From Cantharellus purpuraceus (taxonomy: Eukaryota > Basidiomycota > Agaricomycetes > Cantharellales > Hydnaceae), in contig JALBUN010000034.1 in the NCBI GenBank assembly GCA_025174535.1, positions 1,448,001-1,512,000 on the forward strand: a stretch of 64,000 bases of DNA, in the 5' to 3' direction. The position numbers were made by a program, and so were the translations under genes. The notes below the pieces were generated by a model that saw only the letters and a list, made by a program, of their open reading frames with translations, was not told the DNA's origin and searched no databases. Shown here piece by piece: positions 34,601 through 44,270 of this stretch. Position 1 is the stretch's first letter, and every line of letters starts with the position of its first letter.

Positions 34601-36417
34601 CCACCCCTCCATCACCAAAGGTGACATCAGTGACACCTGGTCAATCGATCCCGGAGACACGAGTTACGCCGGAAGATGCAGAGGCTACTGCAGATGCAGA
34701 GAGGCAGGCGATCTCTGAAAGTCAGGCCTCCGCGTGTCCCGAAGCAGCCTCTGAGACGCTGGCGAAATCACCCAAGCAGCCCGAACCACGTGTAGAAGAT
34801 AGCGAGAACGATGCCTCGGCTGCCCCAGACATCACCAAAGTCCCTCTGATTGCCAGAATTTTGGCTGAGAAAGAAAAGGACGCACCTGAAACACCTGTCG
34901 AAACTGATGACGAGGTTTGAATTATCTCACTGACTTGTATCTCATTCTGATATCTCTCCATCGCCTAGAGCTCCACACGTCGTGGAAATACCGTACCCGA
35001 TACATTGATTGATATCACAGACGATCAAGACGGCAAAAAAGATACCTCCTCTACCTCAGGCATCGTCAAAGGCCCTCTGATTGCCAGAATTATCACAGAG
35101 AACGGGCAGGAAAGACCTTCAGCAGATATTGACGGTAATAGCGAGGTATGAGAACTATCTCACCTGTACACCATTCTCTAATGTCCATATTTTGCCCAGA
35201 GCGCCGAACTTGATGGAGATACCACACCGCTTACAACGATGAATGTCACAAGCGCTCCGTTGGATGCAGAGACCAGTCGCAGCGATATTCCTGAAGTTGC
35301 CACAACACCCCGATCTGAACTCGGTGTCTTCACACCAACTTTCGACTCACGTTCTGAAGTTTCGGTAGCTAGCAACGAGCCTATTCCATCACTATCCCCT
35401 CGCACCGACCCTGCCTCTCCCGTAGCTACAGACTTTGAGGTACCGGTACTCGCTCTCGGCGGCGTCTTAGTACTTTCCACAGATCTTGAGAGTGCAGCTG
35501 AAAGTGCCATTGATATAGCTTCAGAGGCAACATCGGAAGCGAGTATTGAACCGGTCCCGCCTTCTAGCCCAGTTCAAGACATTACACCTACATCTGCTCC
35601 AACTCGGCAAGATTCAACGTCTCAGTCTCCAAAGCTTGCACCACTCGCCCCGCCATCGAATAGCATTGTTTGTGGTGTTATTGTTGAATTCACGCCAGTG
35701 ATTACTCACGTCTTACATTTTAGAGCACTGACACAATTCCTAGTGCAGCAGCAGTACCAACCAAAGATATTCCTACCTCTGGACTACAGGTTACTCTTTC
35801 CGAGGTTCCTGTGGACACTGCTTCCATGATCCAAGGGCTCGAGACAACCATCGAGGATACACGGAGAAAGGTACCGCCTATTAGCGAGGATTCGACGCCC
35901 CGGGAACCAGAAAGTGATTTGCTCTCTAACGATGCAGAGCAAAGTGACGAGCCTAACGGTGCCGAATCCAAGACGCCATCGCCGCCCAGCTGGGCTATTT
36001 CGCCGCCCCCTCCCCCGCAAGCAGAAAGGCCTGAGCGCGGCGAACACGTATCGTCACCATCACGTGCTAGTGAACAGTTTCCTTCAGTTGAAAGGCGGGT
36101 CTTTCCCAATCTTAACAATTCTTTTGACGTAACCCTTCTTCAGGTTTCCTGTGCAGATTGTTCCTCTTCCTGATGATGACGAGTCTTCGAGTAAACCATC
36201 TGAGAATCTCGACATACCGTCAACCAAGACGCGCACACGTTTGGTGTCAGCCGCATCGTCTCGTCTACTGCCTGGAGGATGGAAAACAGACTCACCAAGG
36301 CCTCAAGGGCTCGCATCCTTGGAAATGGCTCAAGGAGAATTCAGCCCTCCTATCCGACCGCAGGAAGTTGAAAGTACAGAGTCGAAGAAGTCGGGGACGA
36401 AGTGTCTCCTCATGTAA
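28611..36417 (+). CDS. Very long, many-exon acidic Ser/Thr/Pro-rich protein with C-terminal CaaX box
   Basis: No family recognised. The 7.8-kb locus opens MSELSKHPAPPPVANDEVDD and runs as more than twenty exons of about 50-420 nt separated by short introns, almost all phase 0 and often ending in GAG or AAG before the donor. Joins I worked out: 28611-28811, 28871-29290, 29353-29532, 29599-29952, 30022-30177, each a whole number of codons. Composition is Glu, Asp, Ser, Thr, Pro and Ala with almost no hydrophobic core, so it is probably disordered. No signal peptide or membrane segment. Two adjacent exons share PLIARI(I/L) and a similar plan, showing exon duplication. Near the end is a Pro run (ISPPPPPQAERPERGEH), a basic/Ser region (TKTRTRLVSAASSRLLPGGW) and the last residues SKKSGTKCLLM, a CaaX prenylation box. 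A farnesylated, membrane-tethered disordered protein is my inference. Exons between 31.1 and 34.6 kb are the least certain. Confidence 0.65.
29533..29598 (+). other. GC-AG intron in the long CaaX protein gene
   Basis: Donor GAG|GCAAGT and acceptor CATCTAG|ATT. The upstream frame otherwise stops within 35 nt, and splicing here keeps phase 0 like the neighbouring introns. Length 66 nt. Confidence 0.7.
34842..35091 (+). repeat. Tandem exon duplication inside the CaaX protein gene
   Basis: The 19-base string at 34842-34860 recurs exactly at 35073-35091. Both encode PLIARI near the end of consecutive exons, each followed by an acidic stretch ending in GAG before a phase-0 donor (34914 and 35145), and the next exons both begin with AGC (Ser) and continue in a similar pattern (GNTVPDTLIDIT and GDTTPLTTMNVT). 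Confidence 0.75.
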
Positions 36418-36587
36418 TCGCAGGATTTAAGACAAACTTAGCAATATTCTTGGACTAACCACATCTATATAACTATGTTACGTGCAATAATATTGGATTT
36501 TTTTGGACGGGGTTGCACTGCATTGGCGGCACTAGCCTGTCTCTCGGGTTCAGCCGAATTTAGCAAGAGCGATGTCATAGACAGTCT

Positions 36588-38203
36588 ATGGCAGCTGCTT
36601 CGTTTACAATGTCACACGACGAAACAGATACAGGACTGGAGGACATCTGGTACTTGAAGGAGATATTTTGGAGTTTAGATGTTGAAGCTCCCAAGCAGCC
36701 CATAAAAATTATTACCCAGAACTTCAACGGTGAGTATCATTGTTTCCACAGTGGAGGCGACGAGCTCACAGTAGACTCAACGTGATCCTCTCATAGGCCC
36801 TTGCTCTTTCATTGCGATCTGTGAGGCTTCTCCCTCTCATACCTGTCATCTTATGCCAACATCCATACACTATTTCGCAAGGCAACATTCTGATCCTTCG
36901 CAATCAAATACACATCGAACCGCCAGGCAGGACGTCTGTTTCTTATGAATACCTATCGAACTTGGTCGCAGAATATCTTCTTTCAATACCAACGGAATGT
37001 GACCCATCGTCTGCTCTATCTATTTTACCCAGCACACGAAGTGAGCCTATTCCACTTACCACCTGTGCTTTGGACGTTTGTCTGATTTTCCCCACAGAGG
37101 GGATGGATTTGAACCCTCAGTTCACTGCTGTTTCATCCTTCCGACCTGCGGGAGATGGAGGCGAGCTCAAGCTATTTGAATTCACTGGCATCAAATTAGT
37201 ACACGGATGGCTGGTTGACCCGGATAGCCCGGAGTTTGATGTTATCTCGAGAGTGGAAGACTACGATACCTCAGTGAACTTACTAGTGTCTGCAGACCAC
37301 CTTACGAAAGGCGAGCTTGTTCGCGCCAGTGAAGATTTCCACACGCTAGTTACAGACATTGGTAGTAATTGGACGTCAGAAGATCGCCAGAGGGTTGAGG
37401 ATGGTGTGTACTACACAAATTCCCGAACAACCTCCGACATGATATGGATTTGTAGCTATTGTTATCCGTGAATTTCTGGAGCGTACAAGTGGTCAACTGA
37501 CATATCATGGGTACATCTCCTCTCTTGGCTAAAGTCAGGTCGATGCCTATTCATTATTCACTCCTCTAGTCTTTTCCATCTGGCATCCATAGGATTGGAA
37601 CCGGGGGCTCTCGTTGCACTGTTCCGTGGCTCTCACCTCTCTGTGCTCTACAAGTCTGTAGATCCCGACCGCCCTGGCTTATACAGTTTGGTGACAGACC
37701 AAATCTTTGCCCAAGAACCATCAGTGGTTAGTGGTCGTCACTATTTCCCTCATGACTGTTTCAAGCCAGCTTCGCCAGGTCTGGGAACGCCTGGAGGATG
37801 TTGAGGGTGGCGCGTCTACATTTGTGGATTCTGATTTTGTCAAGTCAAGTCCAGCCGGAGGGGATTTTGCAGGTCGAACTGCAGAGGCTGTTCGAAGGGA
37901 TTACGAAGCTGACGAAGTCGACGCTGAGTGAGCTGAAAGCCGGTCACCGATATATAGAGAGTAGTTCGGCTAACTATTCCTGCGAATCATAGTCAGGCCC
38001 TGGCGCAACAGCTTCAGCACGAAGAAGACACCAGGGCGCATGCAGAATTTGTGGAGCAGCAACACAGAAGAGATGAGGAAGGACATCGGCAAGCCGCTGA
38101 AAACGATAGGACTCAGAATTATGGTAGTATTGGAAATCTAGAGACTGGTATGGCTAATCTTCAGGTTCAATCAGAGAAGAAGAAGGATTGTATCATTATA
38201 TAG
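36588..38203 (+). CDS. MINDY-family deubiquitinase with CaaX box
   Basis: Cysteine protease of the MINDY (FAM63) family, which trims K48-linked ubiquitin chains. The N-terminus has IWYLKEIFWSLD, and the catalytic segment, joined over two introns, reads IITQNFNGPCSFIAICNILI: Gln for the oxyanion hole and Cys as nucleophile. Downstream are YEYLSNLVAEYLLSI, LNPQFTAVSSFRPAGDGGEL, FTGIKLVHGWLVDP and EFDVISRVEDYDT, then LVALFRGSHLSVLYKSVD with the catalytic His. The C-terminal part is helical and acidic (QALAQQLQHEEDTRAHAEFV), similar to ubiquitin-interacting MIU helices, and the protein ends EKKKDCIII, a CaaX box behind a basic run. Start: ATG 36588 or the in-frame ATG 36609 (MSHDETDTGLEDIWYLKEI); the second is nearer the family start. 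Its neighbour upstream also ends in a CaaX box. Confidence 0.87.
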
Positions 38204-38295
38204 CATATTTTGAATCTATTGATATATCTGCACCCAATCAAACCAAACTGCATGACGGGGAGTGCCATATTCTGCTTAAGAATGACTACCTTTGA

Positions 38296-41200
38296 TTATA
38301 CACGAGCCAGTTCTTTGCGACCTCCAAGGACTTCAGCCAAGTCTTTCAAGCCCTCCCACCAAGGGTCTATACCTCGACGGTTTTTCATATCCGCATGTGT
38401 CACTATCTCCTGTACGGGCGTCAAGGCAATCGAGGAACCCTGTATAGTGATGACGGCAGCTGAGTCGCCCGACGCCTTCCGTCTCTTCTCAGGCAGCGCT
38501 CCAAGTGCACTAGCCTGGGTCTCGATGAAGATCATGCATTTCATTGATAGACGAACCGCACGTGCGCGGTCGGTAGGAGAAGGAATACCACCTTGTAGGG
38601 TATGGCCAAGGGCCGCAGACCTGGAGTCAAAAAGGGGAGCTCCTTCTTCCTTGAAGATCTTGGTGATAACGTCGGTCGTGTAAACGTTCGACGACGCCTC
38701 ATTGCTAGTGAAGAAATAAATCACCGGCACGATGGGGGATACAAGCGGATACGAACCGTAATACGAGACGGCCCTCTGCCTCACCCTTAACATCAATAGT
38801 GTATCGAGTCTTTAGAAATTCGACATCTGTACGCAAAATGTCCAGGTCAATGCCAACCTCTGGGGTGTAAACAATGACAGCGCCAGCCTAGTCTTACGGT
38901 CAGCTGGCATTCTGAAGAGGGACCTTCACTGACCGCAAGAGCACCCATAGTGGCAATATAGCCACACTTGCCACCTTGCGTTTCCACCACAAACACACGG
39001 TTCCTACTGGCGGATGCACTCTGCTTGATAGCATCACATGCATCAACTAGAGCATTCAAACTTGTGTCGCATCCCAAACTGAACTCTGTCAGCGGGACAT
39101 TGTTAGAGATCGTGGCAGGTAAATGCACCATCGGAATATGGAATGCCGGATAATGTTTTCTGCCTTCTTCGAGAATGAGCAGAGCGCTGAATGCCTCAAA
39201 GCCGCCGATCAGAAAAAGCCCATCAAATCTATGTTTCTGGAATTGGGAGGCAACGGCTCCAAGGTCAATATCCGGCAAAGCACGGTTGGTTCCTAATTCT
39301 GAGCCACCGCGGGCCATCCAAGCATCCACACGAAGCCACGAAAGCTCGGAGATGCCGTCGTCTAACAGGCCTTTGAAACCGTTATGGATGGCCAGAGGCG
39401 TATGTCCCCGACCAATGCAGAACCTCACAGCTGCACGAGTGGCAGCATTCATTCCTCCCGCGGGCGCACCGATGCTATGACCACACCGCAGAACGTCGGG
39501 AAACTAACTCAAATGGTACAACGTAGACTTACTGCATGATTGCAATGCGGAGTCTCTGCACAAAAATAATGACCTGTTGGTTTCAATTAGGAACAACAAA
39601 AATGGGAGACACCTTTTCTTCCGGGAGCTTACGAGTGTCATCGAGAGATGACGTGGCATTGAAAGCCGACAAGATCTCCACGAATTCTGGATCTCGTAAC
39701 GACATGACTTTTTCAAAATCTTTGTCGTGGATTGCTTGAGTGACCTTACGAGTCTACGACAGAACATGAAGCACCCGACTAGAGAAACAAATTAAAACAA
39801 ATATACCATCTTCACTGCGTCCATTAGTGGGATTCGCGTAATCTTGTTTTCATTCATTCCAATCATGTATGAAGTACTCTCAGGTGTCGCCTCGAGTAGG
39901 GTGTTGACAGCTTCTACACCTTGTAATGTTGGCTAGAATCTCGACGTATATTACCAATCTGGAGATACATATATGTAGGCGAGACATGCTTACCATAATC
40001 CGATCCCAAGCACAAGGCTTCCCACCGCGCTGTGTGTGTCCAAGCGTTGTAACTCTTGAATCGAGCCCTAATCGGTTCGCGAGAACATCCTTGACTTGTT
40101 CAGGGCGAATAGGGTTCAAGGCTGTGTCGTGGGCTCCTTCGGCTACTATGACGATGGTCTTTCGTTTCCCCGCCTCTCGATGCTGGAAAGACAAAATGTT
40201 ATACTGACAGGGAAATAGTTGACGGAAAATCAACCTTTTGCACAACTTGACACATGTCATCTTCCCAAGGGTCAGCAGGAGGGCGTTCGGGTATGAAGAG
40301 GTAGTCAGCTCCGCCGCTTAAACCATTGTTAGTAGATCATAATAGCATGGAACAAACTATTCCTGTTCACCTGACAGCGGCCAATAATGCCAACCATCCG
40401 CAATGTCGTCCCATCACCTCAAGAACGAATGCACGGGAGTGTGAAATCGCAGTTGAATTGATATTGTCAATAGCCTCGCAAATACGGTGCAATGCAGTGG
40501 GGGCACCGATAGTGAGGTCCGTCATTGCCATATCATTGTCGATGGATCCGACCAGACCCACAATCTTGAGGTGGGCATGTAGCGCAGCTTGCTCTACTGT
40601 GATCGAACCTAGATTGCACGCAAACATTGAGGCCACTTCCAACGTCTTGTAACATGAGAAGTACCTTGTGTCTGCAATGCAGAAACAAGTGTCGGCCATT
40701 CTTGACGAAAGACGTCGGCACCAGTCAAGGATCCGTCTCCCCCACAAACTACTAATGCATCAATTCCTTCCTTTATAAGATTATGTGCGGCTGCCATTCT
40801 TCCCTCGACGGTACGAAACGTCTTCGATCGAGCCGTACCAATCACGGTTCCTCCCTGTCATGGTAAAGGAGCATATCGCGTTCGCGAAGCCCAGTTACTC
40901 ACCTCGCCCATCCAACCTCGCACATCATCCCATCCGACTCGAACTATATATCTCCCTTTCAAAGTTTTTCCTTCTGGATGCTTACTTTCATCAGTGTCTC
41001 CTTCTCCATTCTTCAAAAGGGCGCCGAAGCCAAATCGAAGATTATTGATTACATCGTGGCTGGAAATGTAATTTGGTACCTCAAACTTGTCTTGAGTGGG
41101 CGAACTTTGATTCGAAGGTACATTATTTCCTCGCACAAGTCCCTCATATCCCTCTCGAACAACGAATGTCTCGCACCCCCTACAAGATGCTGATTAGCAC

Positions 41201-41341
41201 CTGTGGCTGCGATACTAGTCTCACTTACTTCACAATCCCGGCGCGGACAACAGCGCGTACTACGGCATTCATTCCGGCGCTATCACCACCAGATGTTAAC
41301 ACAGCGATCCTCATTTTTCGTCTGTCATTAGAGGAAGACAT
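38296..41341 (-). CDS. PFK: ATP-dependent 6-phosphofructokinase, fungal double-length type
   Basis: Glycolytic enzyme converting fructose 6-phosphate and ATP to fructose 1,6-bisphosphate. ATG 41341 gives [20 protein letters not shown] then [15 protein letters not shown], the nucleotide-binding start of the catalytic half. Other landmarks there: [31 protein letters not shown] with the catalytic Asp of the IDND motif, [15 protein letters not shown] (substrate site), and [19 protein letters not shown]. The second, allosteric half repeats the fold: [93 protein letters not shown]. The loss of GGDGS and IDND in this half is normal for the regulatory repeat. The extra N-terminal domain found in budding yeast is absent. 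About ten introns. The start lies 108 bp from the CCT5 start. Confidence 0.92.
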
Positions 41342-41358
41342 GGCAGGCAGACTAGGGG

Positions 41359-41378
41359 GCGGAGCGCGTCAACTCCGC
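41359..41378. promoter_or_regulatory. GC-rich inverted repeat in the PFK/CCT5 divergent promoter
   Basis: Arms GCGGAG and CTCCGC, perfectly complementary, are separated by 8 bp. It lies 18 bp upstream of the PFK start and 72 bp upstream of CCT5 in a 108-bp intergenic region, so it may bind a symmetric factor serving both genes. A TATA-like tatatc follows at about 41388. Function is inference. Confidence 0.4.
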
Positions 41379-41449
41379 GCCCTCCTTATATCAACGTACA
41401 CGTAATACCTGAGCGTCTGATTGCTTTAGCCTCCAACTCCAAGTACACC

Positions 41450-43671
41450 ATGTCTCAACAACCTGAGGCAGTTTATGCTACTGACGAGGTAGTGAAAGCC
41501 AATTATTACAGCTTTCCGTGTCTTACATCTGGTCTAGTATGGTCGTCCATTTATAATTGTTCGCGAGCAAGCAAGAAAAACGCGTAGTCACGGTGTGGAG
41601 GCCATTAAAGTAGGTGCCCTACGATTGCTCGCTAACGCGCAATTGAGTCATCAAAATTCCTAGTCTCATATTCTTGCCGCGCGAACGGTTGCAAATATCA
41701 TTCGCACCTCACTTGGCCCAAGGGGTTCGCTTAGCGCAATAGGATTAATATGGCGTTGTACTTATGTGGCCATCTTCTAGGTTTGGACAAGATTCTTATA
41801 TCTCCGGATGGCGACATAACAGTCACGAATGATGGTGCCACAATTCTTGGCCAGATGGAAGTGGATCACCAAATTGCAAAACTATTGGTCCAGCTCTCCA
41901 AAAGTCAGGATGACGAAATTGGCGACGGCACCACCGGAGTCGTGGGTCAGTGACTTGTTATCATCTCCCTTGATTACTTAAAGTAGATGGTTTACAGTCC
42001 TGGCCGGTGCACTTTTGGAACAGAGCGAGAATTTATTGGATCGAGGTATCCATCCTATGCGCATCGCTGATGGCTTCGAACGTGCATGTGCAGTAGCAGT
42101 CGATCATTTAGACCGGATCTCAGATCAAGTAACGTTTTCGAAGGAGAACACTGAAAACTTGCTCAAGACTGCTATGACCAGCTTGGGCAGCAAAATGTGC
42201 GATAATTTGCAATTTGTTTCGCCATCTATTAACATTCTAGACTTTAGTGTATCAAAAGCGCATACGCAATTCGCGCAGATTGCTGTGGACGCAGTGCTGT
42301 CTGTTGCCGATCTCGAGCGACGCGACGTGCCTTTTGACCTAATCAAGGTGGACGGCAAAGTGGGAGGTTCCTTGTCTGATACCACGCTCATCAAAGGTGT
42401 CCTCATCGATAAAGATATGTCACACCCTGGCATGCCACGGTCAATCTCGGATGCCCGCCTCGCCATATTGACTTGTCCTTTCGAACCTCCCCGTCCCAAG
42501 ACCAAACACAAGCTAGACATTACGAGCGTGGATGAGTACAAAAAGCTTCGGGAATATGAAAAAAATAAATTCGAAGACATGATTAGACAAGTCAAAGACA
42601 CAGGGGCCAATCTCGTCATCTGTCAGTGGGGCTTCGATGATGAAGCAAATCATTTACTGCTCCAAAATGAACTTCCTGCAGTCCGATGGGTTGGTGGCCC
42701 AGAAATTGAGGTGCTGTCTGATTTTCGGAGCAGTTCCATGGCGTATAGTAGCATGCACGAACTGACGCTCTTTTGTTGTAGCTCATCGCCATTGCCACTC
42801 AAGGACGCATTGTCCCTCGTTTTGAAGACCTGACAGCTAAGAAATTGGGCACGGCAGGTGTTGTGCGCGAAGTTTCCTTTGGTACAACACGTGACAAGAT
42901 GTTGATAATCGAGGAATGCGCTAATTCCCGCGCTGTGACCATCTTCATCAGGGGAAGCAACAAAATGGTTAGCACTGTCATTCAACATTTCTCAAGGGGT
43001 TCATTTATACCTTTTGCTAGATCATTGATGAAGCAAAACGAGCGCTGCATGATGCTCTCTGTGTTGTTCGCAATATGGTAGTGGATAATCGGGTAGTCTA
43101 TGGTGGTGGCGCGGCGGAGATCAGCAGCTCTATAGCGGTTGCAAAAGTTGCGGATGAAGTACGCTTTTGACAGATGCACTGGCTATGGTGTTGACCTCTA
43201 GTCTTCCAGATTCCCTCCATTGAGCAGTATGCAATGCGCGCATTTGCGTCTGCTTTGGACGCGATCCCACTTGCACTAGCTGAGAATAGTGGCTTACCTC
43301 CGATAGAAACTCTGGCAGAGGTGAAGAGTCGCCAAGTCACTGAGGGTAACTCGAAATTAGGCATTGATTGCAATGGCAGGGGCGAGAATGGTAAGTCTGT
43401 TCGTAGTTCGGGTATTGTTCTCAATCTCAAGTTTGGCTCCAGACATGAAAAAGCAGTTCGTGTACGACCCTCTGATTTCCAAGCGACAACAATATCTCCT
43501 GGCTACCCAGGTGCGTTTGGGAATTTGCGAACCATGTTTTTTCTAATCAGTTCCTCTCACCAGCTTGTGCGAGCTGTGCTCAAAATAGGTGAGCAAATTG
43601 CGTAACGCTCTGAGACATCTCATTGATCCTTTTCAGACGATGTAATCACTGCTGGGGCTGCTGAAGAGTAG
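41450..43671 (+). CDS. CCT5: Chaperonin CCT/TRiC epsilon subunit
   Basis: Cytosolic group II chaperonin subunit, part of the eight-subunit ring folding actin and tubulin. ATG 41450 gives [13 protein letters not shown], then [20 protein letters not shown] and [20 protein letters not shown], the last joined over an intron at 41725-41780 with a GTTCGC donor. The ATP-site motifs [17 protein letters not shown] and [12 protein letters not shown] are intact, with the catalytic-region GDGTT. Apical and intermediate parts follow ([38 protein letters not shown]) and the C-terminal ATP region is [20 protein letters not shown]. The end, after small exons, is [11 protein letters not shown] and stop at 43669-43671. 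The [11 protein letters not shown] segment is typical of the epsilon paralogue. About nine introns. Divergent from PFK. Confidence 0.93.
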
Positions 43672-44270
43672 ACGTATATATTACATTGACATACATAATT
43701 ATAAAGCCACATTAATACGTCTAAGGCTCAGACTGCCTACAAATGTCATGATATTCTAACATCTTACAGTAAGCCGTCGTGATACTGTATGGCATGTACA
43801 CGGACTGGACTAAGAGGTTGGATCCTTCCGACCTAGACCGGAACAAAAGCTCCTCAATCACTACAAGGCTATGCCACTTTCCAAACTAAACATAATTTGT
43901 GATTTTTTTTTTCTCTGTTTTTGACGGAATCTGCTCAAACCATGAACATAGTTTATATGCTCGTGGACTTCATCAGTGGATCCTGTGGTCATACCATCAT
44001 AACGTTACGAACTATGTTAGCATGTATATAGCTTGTAGTTTAATGTATGCAGCGCGCAGCGCTGAAATGTTAAGTTGACAATCGATCGCCCTTGTGCCAG
44101 CAGCGAAGTGTAGTTCCTCCACGCAGTGTGCCAGCTCACTCGTATCTTGTTTTTTATGTAGGATAACGGAGGGTATGAACTAAACTGAGTGTGGTCTAAA
44201 AGATGGGCGGAAATGGAGACTAGTAATTGATACATCTGATACAATGGAACCTGTCCCTGAAAATACATAC
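43672..44270. other. Intergenic between convergent genes, 599 bp
   Basis: Between the stops of CCT5 and VPS34; AT-rich with a T run at about 43904-43911. No supported frame, RNA gene or repeat. Confidence 0.55.

Noticed and set aside
36475..36657. Small open frame with a hydrophobic stretch before the MINDY gene
   Set aside because: Overlaps the MINDY first exon in another frame and has no splice or family support.
37101..37125. tRNA T-loop-like string ggatttgaaccct
   Set aside because: It lies inside the MINDY coding exon and no acceptor, D or anticodon stem can be built around it.
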